A program made the position numbers and the translations under genes. Below are positions 8,103 through 17,404 of a stretch of DNA of 64,000 nucleotides, piece by piece (the first letter of the stretch is position 1; every line of letters starts with the position of its first letter). The notes under the pieces are model-generated. The model was not told where the DNA came from and ran no database searches. It saw only the letters and a program-made list of their open reading frames with translations. Source of the DNA: Kaistella carnis (GTDB lineage: Bacteria; Bacteroidota; Bacteroidia; Flavobacteriales; Weeksellaceae); the NCBI RefSeq assembly GCF_003860585.1, contig NZ_CP034159.1:2232001-2296000 (forward strand), in the 5' to 3' direction.

Positions 8103-8132
8103 TCTTAAACTCTTTAATTACAAAACCATTAT

Positions 8133-10289
8133 ATGGCAAAAAAAGCAAAATATATATCGGACAAAAACAATCATAAACTTCAGGAAATTGGAAGAATGAT
8201 CCTGCGTTTTATGAATGAAAAATCCGGAAAAATCTTTAACTATAAGCAAATTGCTGATGGTATTGATTACAAAAATCCCAGACAGCGCGAACTGGTCATT
8301 CAGTCAATTCACAAATTACTATCTGATAAGCGAATCAAAGAAGTAGAAAAAGGAAAATACATCATTAACCTTAATATAGAAGGAACTTTAACAGGAACGA
8401 TTGATTTTAACCAAACCGGCAATGCGTATGTAAAGGTTGATGGATTAGACGATGATATTTTTATACACTCTAAAAATGTAAAAGATGCTTTACAGGGCGA
8501 CACCGTTCTGATCGTAACCTATCATTTCAAAGGACGCAAAATAGAAGGGTCAGTATTAGAAGTGATTGAAAGAAAGCGCGAGCAGTTCGTAGGAACATTT
8601 CAGTTTATCAAACATAAAGATTTCGGTTTTGTTGTAGGTGATAAAAAGCAGATCAATACTGATATTTTCGTTCCGAAAGGAAAAATTGCCGGCGCTCAGG
8701 ATGGGGATAAAGTCGTGGTTAAAATGACCGACTGGAAACAGGGAGAAAAGAATCCGGAAGGTGAAATTATTCAGGTTTTGGGAGTTCCGGGTGAACATGA
8801 AACCGAAATTCACTCGATCTTGGCGCAATATGGCCTACCCTACGAGTTCCCTGAAGAAGTGGAAAGAGAAGCGGCCGACCTGGAGCGCAATATTTTGGAA
8901 AGTGAGGTTGCAAAAAGACGTGATATGCGTGGAATATGCACATTTACCATCGATCCAAAAGATGCAAAGGATTTTGATGATGCCCTTTCCATTCAAAAAT
9001 TAGAAAACGGAAACTGGGAAATTGGCGTTCATATTGCCGATGTCTCCCATTATGTCGTCCCTGGAACTTTGGTGGATGATGAAGCTTATAGAAGAGCAAC
9101 TTCAGTCTATCTTGTCGATCGGGTCGTTCCTATGTTACCCGAAGTTTTGAGTAATGATGTTTGTTCGCTTCGCCCGAATGAAGATAAATACACCTTTTCT
9201 GCCGTATTTGAGATTAACGATAATGCAGAAATCAAGAAAGAATGGTTTGGAAGAACCGTCATTCGTTCAGACCGTAAATTTGCTTACGAAGAAGCACAGG
9301 AAAGAATAGAGACCCAGGAAGGCGATTTGTTAGAAGAAATCATGACGCTGGACCGACTTGCAAAAATATTAAGAAAACAACGTATTGACAATGGCGCCAT
9401 TACTTTTGACCGTAGTGAAGTTCGTTTCAATCTTGATGAGAACGGTCAGCCAATCGGTGTTTATTTTAAAGTAAGTAAAGATTCTAATCATTTGATAGAA
9501 GAATTTATGTTGTTGGCCAACCGTAAAGTTTCGGAATTTGTTTCTTTGAAGAAGAATGGAAATCCAACAGATAATACCTTTATTTACAGAGTTCACGATG
9601 ATCCGGATCCTGTAAAATTAGAAGCATTGCGCGATTTTGTGGGAACTTTTGGCTATACCATGAATCTTGCGAATACTAAAAAAGTAGCAGAATCTTTGAA
9701 CAAACTCTTACAGGACGTAAAAGGGAAAGGAGAAGAAAATATGATCGAAACCTTAGCCATGCGTTCGATGAGTAAAGCCATCTACTCTACCGATCCTATT
9801 GGCCATTATGGATTAGGCTTTGACTATTATTCACATTTCACGTCTCCAATACGTCGTTATCCGGATTTAATTGCGCACCGTTTATTACAACATTATCTGG
9901 ATGGTGGTAAATCACCTAATAAACAGGATTATGAGGTAAAATGCAAGCATTGCAGCGGCATGGAACGACTTGCTTCAGATGCGGAAAGAGACTCGATCAA
10001 ATTTATGCAGGTTAAATTTATGGAGCAGCATATTGGAGAAGAATTTACGGGTGTTATATCAGGAGTTGCCGATTTTGGATTCTGGGTACAGATTCCGGAA
10101 AATGGTGCTGAAGGTTTAATAAAACTGCGTGATTTAATGGATGATTCTTATTCTTACGATGCAAAAACCCATTCGGTACAAGGCAGTAAAACAGGAAATA
10201 AGTTCCAGCTGGGTGATCAAGTCACTATTAAAGTAATGAAAGCGAACTTAATTCAAAAACAATTAGATTTCAAAATCATTTCCTCTTAA
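8133..10289 (+). CDS. rnr: Ribonuclease R
   Basis: The 718-residue protein has the RNase II/R order: an N-terminal winged-helix-like segment (about 15-75), cold-shock OB folds (about 75-240) and the RNB catalytic domain. That domain opens with the signature TIDPKDAKDFDDALS, whose Asp residues bind Mg2+, and contains the HYGLGFDYYSHFTSPIRRYPD region. A C-terminal S1 domain follows (about 635-715). RNase R degrades structured RNA 3' to 5' and takes part in rRNA quality control and mRNA turnover. A short Lys tract at the N terminus replaces the long basic tails of enterobacterial RNase R. Confidence 0.96.
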   Translation: MAKKAKYISDKNNHKLQEIGRMILRFMNEKSGKIFNYKQIADGIDYKNPRQRELVIQSIHKLLSDKRIKEVEKGKYIINLNIEGTLTGTIDFNQTGNAYVKVDGLDDDIFIHSKNVKDALQGDTVLIVTYHFKGRKIEGSVLEVIERKREQFVGTFQFIKHKDFGFVVGDKKQINTDIFVPKGKIAGAQDGDKVVVKMTDWKQGEKNPEGEIIQVLGVPGEHETEIHSILAQYGLPYEFPEEVEREAADLERNILESEVAKRRDMRGICTFTIDPKDAKDFDDALSIQKLENGNWEIGVHIADVSHYVVPGTLVDDEAYRRATSVYLVDRVVPMLPEVLSNDVCSLRPNEDKYTFSAVFEINDNAEIKKEWFGRTVIRSDRKFAYEEAQERIETQEGDLLEEIMTLDRLAKILRKQRIDNGAITFDRSEVRFNLDENGQPIGVYFKVSKDSNHLIEEFMLLANRKVSEFVSLKKNGNPTDNTFIYRVHDDPDPVKLEALRDFVGTFGYTMNLANTKKVAESLNKLLQDVKGKGEENMIETLAMRSMSKAIYSTDPIGHYGLGFDYYSHFTSPIRRYPDLIAHRLLQHYLDGGKSPNKQDYEVKCKHCSGMERLASDAERDSIKFMQVKFMEQHIGEEFTGVISGVADFGFWVQIPENGAEGLIKLRDLMDDSYSYDAKTHSVQGSKTGNKFQLGDQVTIKVMKANLIQKQLDFKIISS

Positions 10290-10348
10290 AAAGTATATAA
10301 AATTACCTGTTGGTTTAGAAGAATTGATTCGATTCTAAAAATAATTTA

Positions 10349-11032
10349 ATGATAGAACTCATCCTTTCAGCAGTCGGTTTAGGAATAATGCTGAGTCTGG
10401 TTTTTATTGGCCCTATTTTTTTTCTGCTTATTGAAACCAGTTTTTCCCGTGGTCCCAAACATGCCTTTACCTTAGATTTAGGCGTGGTTTTCGCTGATAT
10501 TATTTGTATCGCTGCTTCTTATTTTGCGAGTGGCGATTTGGTACAGATCATCGATAAACATCCCGGGTTTTACCGCATCACTGCTTTCATTGTTTTTATT
10601 TATGCATTATACATGATTGTTTCCAAAACAAAAATGCGCTTGCAGGGTGAAGAAAAAATGATCGGACAGAACTATTTTAAAACCTTCCTGAATGGATTTT
10701 TCTTTAATATTCTGAATATTGGAGTTGTTTTATTTTGGTTGGTTACGGTAATCTCCGTGCGAAATGCCTATCCTGAACTTCAAGATTTTCTTTTATATAT
10801 GGGACTTGTTGTAGGAACTTATCTCATCATTGATATTTTTAAAATCTATCTGGCTAAAATTTTTCATTATAAACTGACTCAAAATCTTGCAAATCAGATA
10901 AGACGGGGAGTTGGCTTTATCCTGTTGGCCTTCAGTATTTTTATTTTTTTGCAGAGTTTTAAAAAATTTAATCAGTTCGATAAAAAACTGGAGGAAGCCG
11001 AAAGAACCGAACAAAAAGTATTGCATCAATGA
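10349..11032 (+). CDS. LysE-family transporter
   Basis: The 227-residue protein has about six hydrophobic segments and the N-terminal LysE/RhtB pattern (a GPIFFLLIETSFSRG block after the first membrane helix). The family exports amino acids or derivatives across the inner membrane. The substrate cannot be predicted. The C terminus is a short charged tail (KKLEEAERTEQ). Its stop overlaps the next gene by 4 bp (ATGA), which implies coupled translation with the LD-carboxypeptidase. Confidence 0.8.
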   Translation: MIELILSAVGLGIMLSLVFIGPIFFLLIETSFSRGPKHAFTLDLGVVFADIICIAASYFASGDLVQIIDKHPGFYRITAFIVFIYALYMIVSKTKMRLQGEEKMIGQNYFKTFLNGFFFNILNIGVVLFWLVTVISVRNAYPELQDFLLYMGLVVGTYLIIDIFKIYLAKIFHYKLTQNLANQIRRGVGFILLAFSIFIFLQSFKKFNQFDKKLEEAERTEQKVLHQ

Positions 11033-11958
11033 AAGAAATCATCTTCCCAACATCTTTAAAAAAAGGCGCTAAAATTGCCCTTATTTCGCCCGCAGGTGCC
11101 GTAGAAGAAAAACAGGTAGAAGAAGGGATAGAACTAATAAATAAGAAAGGATTCGAACCGGTTTTAGGTCAACATCTTTTCACGAAGTATGTTCATGGAT
11201 ACAATTACGCCGGGACCGAAAAAGAAAGAGTTTCTGACCTGAACTGGGCTTTTAATGACGATGAAATTGAAGCGGTCTGGGCCTCAAGAGGAGGATATGG
11301 ATGTCAGCATTTATTAAAGCATTTAAAACTGGTTAAGTTTCGTAATCATCCAAAATGGTACATTGGATATTCTGACAATACGGTGATTCAAAGTTTTTTA
11401 TTAAAAAACAACTTTGCTTCTATTAATGGACAGACCCTTAAAACTTCAAGTTTTGGCGTGACCGGTGAAAGTTATGATTTGATCTTTGATATTTTAAAAG
11501 GAGGCAAACCCACTTACCAGATCCCAACCCATTATTTAAATAAAAAAGGAACAGTTGAAGGACCTTTAGTTGGCGGAAATTTAGCCTTAGTTTATGCACT
11601 TTTAGGAACTTCATACTCCTTTGATTTCAGAGAAAAGATTTTATTTATTGAGGAAATTGGGGAAAAATATTACGCGCTCGACCGTATGCTGATGAGTCTT
11701 GAATTGGCAGGAGTTTTCCGGAAAATTAAGGGATTAATTATTGGTGGGATGATCAACATGGGTGACGAGAAAGACAACGCCAACTATGAGGAAAGTTTTG
11801 ATGAATTTGCCTACCAGCTAATCGCCGAACGTTTAAAGAAATACAATTTTCCAACTATTTTTGGTTTTCCGAATGGTCATATTTATGATAACAGACCCTT
11901 GATTATAGGAGCAAATGTGGTAATGAATATTGGATCAGAAACTTTCGTTGCATTTTAA
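11029..11958 (+). CDS. ldcA: LD-carboxypeptidase (muramoyltetrapeptide carboxypeptidase, S66 family)
   Basis: The 309-residue protein matches LdcA/MccF-family length. The nucleophile Ser115 sits in GYSDNT, the conserved Glu lies in the FIEEIGE region and the His is in the C-terminal NGHIYDNRPL motif, giving the Ser-Glu-His triad of S66 peptidases. LdcA trims the terminal D-Ala from cytoplasmic murein tetrapeptides during recycling. An MccF-like self-immunity role is possible but less likely in this context. It overlaps the LysE gene by 4 bp and the following DoxX-like gene by 1 bp, so the run from LysE to yraN is one tight operon. Confidence 0.9.
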   Translation: MKEIIFPTSLKKGAKIALISPAGAVEEKQVEEGIELINKKGFEPVLGQHLFTKYVHGYNYAGTEKERVSDLNWAFNDDEIEAVWASRGGYGCQHLLKHLKLVKFRNHPKWYIGYSDNTVIQSFLLKNNFASINGQTLKTSSFGVTGESYDLIFDILKGGKPTYQIPTHYLNKKGTVEGPLVGGNLALVYALLGTSYSFDFREKILFIEEIGEKYYALDRMLMSLELAGVFRKIKGLIIGGMINMGDEKDNANYEESFDEFAYQLIAERLKKYNFPTIFGFPNGHIYDNRPLIIGANVVMNIGSETFVAF

Positions 11959-12317
11959 TGGAGACTTTAGAAATTTCAAAATATGTTTTAGCGGGAATGC
12001 TTATTATTGCCGGAATCTTACATTTTCTAAAGCCTAAATTTTATTTAAAGATAATGCCTGATTATCTGCCGGCCCCACTTCTACTTGTCATCTTAAGTGG
12101 TATTGCTGAAATAATTTGTGGTTTATTGCTCGTTTTCCCAAATACGCAAACCATAGGTGCTTATCTCACGATCGCTTTATTCGTGGCAGTTTTTCCTGCA
12201 AATATCGAAATGAGCAGAAAGTATTACCTTCGTAGAAAGAAGGGATTTTGGCTGACCATATTACGGCTCCCCTTGCAACTTGCACTCATTTGGTGGGCTT
12301 ATCAATTCATTAGATAA
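11958..12317 (+). CDS. DoxX/MauE-like four-helix membrane protein
   Basis: The 119-residue protein has four predicted membrane helices, an HFLKPKFYLKIMPDYLPAP segment after helix 1 and a GIAEIICG motif in helix 2. This pattern is typical of DoxX-like small membrane proteins. The function is unknown; some family members are linked to redox or respiratory roles. Its start overlaps the ldcA stop (TAATG), and its stop overlaps the yraN start the same way, so it is translationally coupled on both sides. A second family member occurs at 24.6 kb. Confidence 0.75.
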   Translation: METLEISKYVLAGMLIIAGILHFLKPKFYLKIMPDYLPAPLLLVILSGIAEIICGLLLVFPNTQTIGAYLTIALFVAVFPANIEMSRKYYLRRKKGFWLTILRLPLQLALIWWAYQFIR

Positions 12318-12688
12318 TGGCAGAACACAATGATTTTGGAAATCTTGCAGAACAACTTGCAGCAGACTTTTTAGAAAAAAAAGGGTACAAAATTTTGGTT
12401 AAAAATTTCCGGTATCAGAAAGCGGAAATTGACATTATTGCAAGCTTTGAAAATCTTATCATTATTGTAGAAGTTAAAGCTCGAGGATCTGATATTTTCA
12501 TGGAACCCCAGGAAGCAGTAACCAAAAAGAAAATCAAATCATTGGTCATGGCCACCGATTTTTTTATGAAAGACCGAAATCTGGATCAGGAAGTTCGATT
12601 TGATATTATCGCCGTCTTACCTGACGAAAGAAAGAAATTGCAAATCACGCACCTGGAAGATGCCTTTCAAAGTTTTGACGCTAATTAA
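12317..12688 (+). CDS. yraN: YraN family protein (UPF0102), predicted nuclease-like fold
   Basis: The 123-residue protein has the UPF0102 pattern: an N-terminal GNLAEQLAADFLEKKGY helix, then AEIDII (Glu37, Asp39) and VEVKAR (Glu52, Lys54). This spacing matches a PD-(D/E)XK nuclease-like core. The biological role of the family is not well defined, although it is often linked to DNA processing. It overlaps the preceding gene by 1 bp. Confidence 0.88.
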   Translation: MAEHNDFGNLAEQLAADFLEKKGYKILVKNFRYQKAEIDIIASFENLIIIVEVKARGSDIFMEPQEAVTKKKIKSLVMATDFFMKDRNLDQEVRFDIIAVLPDERKKLQITHLEDAFQSFDAN

Positions 12689-12710
12689 AATATAAATAAT
12701 TATTTAAAAA

Positions 12711-13460
12711 ATGAAAACTGCACTCATCACCGGAGCTACTTCCGGAATAGGAAAAGCCACTGCTCAACTTCTTGGCAGACAAGGGTACAGATTAATTATC
12801 TGTGGTCGTAGAATAGATGTTTTAGAAGAGTTACAGGCTGGACTTTCACCCCATACCGAAGTTTTTAGTTTAACATTTGACCAGCGGTATTATGCTGAAG
12901 TTGAAAAAGCCATTACCTCCTTACCCGAAAACTGGAGAGAAATTGATATTCTCATTAATAATGCGGGAAACGCCCATGGACTGGATTCGTTAATCGAGGG
13001 TAATGTAGAAGATTGGGACGCCATGATGGACGGAAATGTAAAAGGACTTTTATACGTTTCCAAAATGATTCTGCCTGGAATGAAGTCTAGAAATTCCGGA
13101 CATGTAATCAATATTTCTTCCGTGGCGGCTCGACAAACCTATGCAAATGGCGTTGTGTATTGTGCTTCGAAGAGAGCCGTAGATGTGATTTCTGAAGGAA
13201 TGCGTTTAGAATTAACGGAGTTTGGAATTAAAGTGACCAATATTCAACCCGGTGCAGTAGAAACTGATTTTTCTAAAGTTCGATTTAAAGGGGATGAAAC
13301 CCGTGCAGATACGGTCTATCAAGGATATGAGGCGTTGAAAGCTGAAGATATTGCAGATGCCATCTCCTACTGTATTAATGCACCAAAGCACGTTACTGTT
13401 TCTGATATGACGATCTACCCGAGCGCGCAAAGTGAACCGCGCACAATCCATCGAAAATAA
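12711..13460 (+). CDS. SDR-family NAD(P)-dependent oxidoreductase (YdfG-like)
   Basis: The 249-residue protein is a classical short-chain dehydrogenase. It has the cofactor motif TGATSGIG at residues 7-14, NNAG in the INNAGNAHG block, a conserved Ser in NISSVAA, and the catalytic YCASK (Tyr150, Lys154). The QPGAVETDFS segment resembles YdfG/3-hydroxy acid dehydrogenases, which reduce malonic semialdehyde or oxidise L-allo-threonine. Exact substrate prediction within SDRs is unreliable. It lies 22 bp after yraN and may belong to the same transcript. Confidence 0.85.
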   Translation: MKTALITGATSGIGKATAQLLGRQGYRLIICGRRIDVLEELQAGLSPHTEVFSLTFDQRYYAEVEKAITSLPENWREIDILINNAGNAHGLDSLIEGNVEDWDAMMDGNVKGLLYVSKMILPGMKSRNSGHVINISSVAARQTYANGVVYCASKRAVDVISEGMRLELTEFGIKVTNIQPGAVETDFSKVRFKGDETRADTVYQGYEALKAEDIADAISYCINAPKHVTVSDMTIYPSAQSEPRTIHRK

Positions 13461-13518
13461 ATCTTAAACTATTAGTTGTAAAAATATTTTTCTAATGTTT
13501 AAATTGCAACTTTAATAA

Positions 13519-14208
13519 ATGAAGCCCATGAAAATTCTGCATATTGAGACGTCCTCCAGAAATTGTTCAGTAGCCATTTCAGATGGTGCTGATTTGTTAT
13601 GTTTATGTGAAAAAGTTTCTGAAAATTACAAGCAATCGGAAAGTCTGCACACCTACGTTGAGTGGGCTTTGGAAGGAGCAAATCTAACTTTAAAAGACAT
13701 GGATGCAATTTCTTTAGGCAAAGGTCCGGGTTCTTACACCGGACTACGAATTGGAGCGTCTTCGGCGAAAGGGTTTTGCTATGGTATCCATATTCCACTC
13801 ATTGCGGTCAATTCTCTATTAACGATGATAGAGCCGTTTCTAGATGGTGAATATGACCTTGTGATTCCTATGGTCGATGCCCGAAGAATGGAGGTTTATT
13901 GTGCGGTTTATGACGGTAAAACGAGTGAACTTATAAAAGATACGGAAGCCAAGGTTTTAGATGAGCATTCATTTCAGGAATATGCAGATCAAAAAATACT
14001 TTTTGTGGGCGATGGGGCGAAGAAATCGAAAGAGCTTCTACAACTTCCAAATGCGGAGTTTAATGATACGGTCTTCCCTTCTGCAAAATACTTGATTCGG
14101 CATTCTGTTACGAAATACAATGCAAAGGATTTTGAAGACGTGGCTTATTTTGACCCATTTTATCTGAAAGATTTTCAAGGCGTAAAAAAGATAAAAAGCG
14201 AAGACTGA
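13519..14208 (+). CDS. tsaB: tRNA threonylcarbamoyladenosine biosynthesis protein TsaB
   Basis: The 229-residue protein begins with the ASKHA-fold motif HIETSSRNCSVAI and contains LGKGPGSYTGLRIG, the TsaB hallmark. TsaB is the catalytically inactive partner of TsaD in t6A37 formation on ANN-decoding tRNAs, and helps recruit TsaE. tsaD and tsaE are not in this window. Two starts are possible, Met1 and Met4 (MKILHIETS at 13528); the second is nearer the family norm. The 3' end of the coding sequence forms part of a terminator stem. Confidence 0.94.
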   Translation: MKPMKILHIETSSRNCSVAISDGADLLCLCEKVSENYKQSESLHTYVEWALEGANLTLKDMDAISLGKGPGSYTGLRIGASSAKGFCYGIHIPLIAVNSLLTMIEPFLDGEYDLVIPMVDARRMEVYCAVYDGKTSELIKDTEAKVLDEHSFQEYADQKILFVGDGAKKSKELLQLPNAEFNDTVFPSAKYLIRHSVTKYNAKDFEDVAYFDPFYLKDFQGVKKIKSED

Positions 14209-14223
14209 TGTTCGCTTTTTTTA
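14193..14223. terminator. Bidirectional terminator between tsaB and sprE
   Basis: AAAAAGCGAA (14193-14202) pairs perfectly with TTCGCTTTTT (14211-14220) across an 8-nt loop. The left arm lies within the last codons of tsaB and the T-run reaches the end of the convergent sprE gene. Confidence 0.85.
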
Positions 14224-16734
14224 TTTGAGTTTTATTTCGCCCAGACTTGAGCTTTTTGGAGATTGATTATTGTTAATCCGTGGCGTTCTTTGGGGCGTTT
14301 CCGTTCTCCTTGAACCCGGTGGACCGCCTGGACCCGTATTCCCCGGAACAGGCATTGGATCATCACTGTCCATAGAAACGGGAACTGGAGCAGCTTTAGT
14401 TTCAATGACATTGCCTGATTCATCTGTCCTTTCGATATCCAGATCACTTCGCAGATATTTCAACATTTCTTTCGCTTTTTCGCCTTCTAAAGTTCGGGAA
14501 TAATTTAATGCGATCTGTTCCAGCTGTAAAATCATGATTTCCTTCCCTGCAGTTTTACCACTGTTAAAGGCATTAAGCAAAGTAAATTTCGGCACCAAAG
14601 CGTCTTTCGGATATTTCTCCAGGGCGGTTTCAATCACCGTTTTACTTTCCTCATATTTTTCTGCAGCATAAAGATCGAAAGCCTGCGCATATAATTTTTC
14701 AACCTCTTCCGAAGATTGCGAGAACGAACTGTTTTTAGGATTTCTCACAAATTCAGCATAAGAAGTATACGGGAATTCAGTCAAAATTAATTGTTTCGCT
14801 CTTTCCGCAGCTTCGGGATTTTTCTCGTAATTAAACGCAAAAACCTGATATAATGCCTGAAGTTTAATATCTTCTTCGGGCTGCGTATCTGCTAAGTCAT
14901 ATAAAGTTTTTGTCGCCAGTGGAGTATCGGAAAAATAGGTTTCATACATTCTTCCGAGTCCTAAAGTCGCAGTATCACGTGCTTTTTTTAGGGCTAAAAT
15001 ATCCTCTGATTTGGTAGGGATTTTCTCGATATAGAAACTGGGTTCTAAACGTCTTGGATCGGGCGCAGTAGAAATTCCCATGGCTTCATTTTTCAAATCT
15101 TCAATGGTCGTCGTTCTTGCAGAAGTTCGCCAATTATCATTTAAAGACCTGTTTCCCCAAATTTGTTTAAAGGTAGATTCTCCTTTAGCAACAGTTCCCA
15201 CGTTCGCAAAATAAAAGCCCCCTTTTGAACTTTCGAAATCTTGAAAACCGCCTGTATTCGAAGCAAACGGTGAATTTGCGGAGTAGTCGCCAGTGTCAAA
15301 TCCTTTACTTCTCTCCTCTCTTTTACGTTCTAATTCTTCCTGTGCTTCTTTTATTTTAATACCGTCAATGTATTTATTGAAAAAGGCAATTCTTTCAGCT
15401 TCCGGCATCTTCGTCAAAGCCAGAATACTGTCATTTTTTTTGATAAGATAATAATTTGCAGAAACTTTTTTGATGTTTTGGGATTGATCCTGCAATAGAA
15501 TTTTTGAAGGTTCGTAGGTCATCACCGCAAGTGAAGAATCATAAAATGCTCCTGCAGAAAGATAATCGCTTTGTTCAAAATACATTTTTCCGATCTCATA
15601 ATAGGCAAGACCACGAACCTGAGGATCAGAAACCTGCTCTTTTAGAGACTGGGCGAAATAAGCTTTTGCTTCCTCTTTTTTACCCGCTTTATTGGCCATT
15701 AAACCCAAAGCATAGTAAAACTCATTCTTTCGGGAACCGTAAGTTCCTTTCTTACTTATTTTTTCTAAATAAGATTTTGCGCCTTCATAATCGTCATCTT
15801 TTCCATTAAAGGTTTTGGCGATTTCAATTTGAGATTTCACTTCAAATTCAAAGTCATTCGCGTTTTTGTAGGCGGTTACAAAACTTTCTCTGGCTTCTTC
15901 ATTGCGATCCAGATCAGCCAGTATTTGTCCGCGTAAGAAGGCAATTCTACTTCTTAATTTTCGGTTTTTATTAACAACGTAGGCATCGTCTAATTCATTT
16001 ACAGCATCTTGTTTTTTTCCGGCTGCCAAAAGCATTTCCGAATAATAAATGCCTAAAAGTTTTCGGTACTCTTTTTTGATTTTACTTTTTTTCAAATCTG
16101 CAAAAACTTCCTCCGCACGGTGATAATCCTCCATTTTGGAGAAAGCCAAACCTTGATAAAGTCTTGCCAGCGGCATTCTTTTATCATTTCGCATATTGTT
16201 GAAAATATAGTTTAAACCATCCAATGCTTCCAGAGGTTTATTTCGGTAAATTCGTGATTGTGCCAGTAAAATATTGGCGTCGAACATTTTTTTATTCTTT
16301 TCTTCACCGCCTTTCATTACTGAGTATTTGGCAATGGCTTTCAAGGCTTTTGCTTCAGATATTTCCAGAATAGAGGCGCCTTTTCGACCTCCTGAATTTT
16401 GCTGTGAATTCCCCGGAATACGAGAAGATCCGAAAGAGTTTGTGTTGGGAGTTCCAGGTCTTCCAGGCCCGTCTCCAAATACACCATCACTCTGTAAATC
16501 AGCACCTAATGGCTGGTCTTCGTAAGTTAAAAGATCAATATAAGGTGCGTAAAAATTATCTTTATGTGCTTTGTCGCGATTTCTGAATTCCGTTTCTAAA
16601 GCATCCTGGCTGTTAAAAAGGGTATTATAGTAGGAAAAAAATCCTTTCATAAAAGTAGAATCATTGGTCTTTTTTCGCGAGGAACAGGAATTAAAGACCA
16701 CGACTGCAAGAAGGAAGTATATTGTTTTTTTCAT
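14221..16734 (-). CDS. sprE: SprE/PorW-like type IX secretion and gliding lipoprotein with TPR repeats
   Basis: The 837-residue protein opens with a lipoprotein signal ending in the lipobox FNSC (Cys17). The block FMKGFFSYYNTLFNSQDALE and the later SEAKALKAIAKYSV resemble the SprE/PorW family, which is needed for type IX secretion and gliding in Flavobacterium and Porphyromonas. TPR-like helical repeats fill about residues 140-420 and 590-760. A Pro/Gly-rich tail (about 785-837) ends the protein. It is expected to be a periplasm-facing lipoprotein of the secretion machine. It is transcribed leftward and is separated from maf by 77 bp. I am fairly sure of the family, less so that the organism glides. 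Confidence 0.8.
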   Translation of the reverse strand: MKKTIYFLLAVVVFNSCSSRKKTNDSTFMKGFFSYYNTLFNSQDALETEFRNRDKAHKDNFYAPYIDLLTYEDQPLGADLQSDGVFGDGPGRPGTPNTNSFGSSRIPGNSQQNSGGRKGASILEISEAKALKAIAKYSVMKGGEEKNKKMFDANILLAQSRIYRNKPLEALDGLNYIFNNMRNDKRMPLARLYQGLAFSKMEDYHRAEEVFADLKKSKIKKEYRKLLGIYYSEMLLAAGKKQDAVNELDDAYVVNKNRKLRSRIAFLRGQILADLDRNEEARESFVTAYKNANDFEFEVKSQIEIAKTFNGKDDDYEGAKSYLEKISKKGTYGSRKNEFYYALGLMANKAGKKEEAKAYFAQSLKEQVSDPQVRGLAYYEIGKMYFEQSDYLSAGAFYDSSLAVMTYEPSKILLQDQSQNIKKVSANYYLIKKNDSILALTKMPEAERIAFFNKYIDGIKIKEAQEELERKREERSKGFDTGDYSANSPFASNTGGFQDFESSKGGFYFANVGTVAKGESTFKQIWGNRSLNDNWRTSARTTTIEDLKNEAMGISTAPDPRRLEPSFYIEKIPTKSEDILALKKARDTATLGLGRMYETYFSDTPLATKTLYDLADTQPEEDIKLQALYQVFAFNYEKNPEAAERAKQLILTEFPYTSYAEFVRNPKNSSFSQSSEEVEKLYAQAFDLYAAEKYEESKTVIETALEKYPKDALVPKFTLLNAFNSGKTAGKEIMILQLEQIALNYSRTLEGEKAKEMLKYLRSDLDIERTDESGNVIETKAAPVPVSMDSDDPMPVPGNTGPGGPPGSRRTETPQRTPRINNNQSPKSSSLGEIKLK

Positions 16735-16811
16735 TATTTAGTATAACTTTCAAATTAGCCGTTTATTATGAAAATGCCAATTAATTTTTGTAAAAATAAT
16801 GAATTTTTGTT

Positions 16812-17381
16812 TTAAGAAGCCTTATGTTCTAAATCTTTTAAAATCTTGTAGACCAAATGGGTGGGCAAGCCCATAATGGTGTAATAATTTCCCTTCATAT
16901 TTTTAATTTTTGCCATTCCGAGCCATTCCTGAATACCGTAACTCCCCGCTTTATCGAAAGGTTTAAAATGGGTGATATAGTAGTCTGCTTCCTCCGATGA
17001 AATAGTATCAAACGAAACTTCGGCCACATCAGTTTGTGTGAAAGTTTCCGTTTTTGTTTTAAGGGTAATTCCGGTAAAAACCTGATGCGTATTATCAGAT
17101 AACTCCAACAGCATTTCTTTTGCATGAATTGCATCTTTTGGTTTACCCAATATCTTCTGATTTAAGGCGACTACAGTATCTGCGGTAATTAACACTTCCC
17201 CGGCTTCTAAGGGACGAAAGGCTTCAGCTTTCAATTCGGAAAGATAGGCCGCTACGTTTTCTACTTCTAAATGGTCCGGATATACTTCATCACAATTGAT
17301 GGAGACTACTTCAAATTTGAACCCTAAATTTTGCAATAATTCTTTTCTACGCGGAGAATTTGAGGCTAATAATATTTTCAT
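16812..17381 (-). CDS. maf: Maf-family nucleoside triphosphate pyrophosphatase
   Basis: The 189-residue protein starts MKILLASNSPRRKELL, the Maf signature. It contains ITADTVVALN with the conserved Asp, the GKPKDAIHAKEML block and FDKAGSYGIQ near the C terminus. Maf enzymes hydrolyse non-canonical or excess NTPs (dTTP/UTP, or modified pyrimidines) to monophosphates and are linked to septum inhibition. It is the distal gene of a leftward cluster, 23 bp after kdsC. Confidence 0.93.
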   Translation of the reverse strand: MKILLASNSPRRKELLQNLGFKFEVVSINCDEVYPDHLEVENVAAYLSELKAEAFRPLEAGEVLITADTVVALNQKILGKPKDAIHAKEMLLELSDNTHQVFTGITLKTKTETFTQTDVAEVSFDTISSEEADYYITHFKPFDKAGSYGIQEWLGMAKIKNMKGNYYTIMGLPTHLVYKILKDLEHKAS

Positions 17382-17404
17382 TTAAAAAAAATATGAGAAA
17401 AAAA

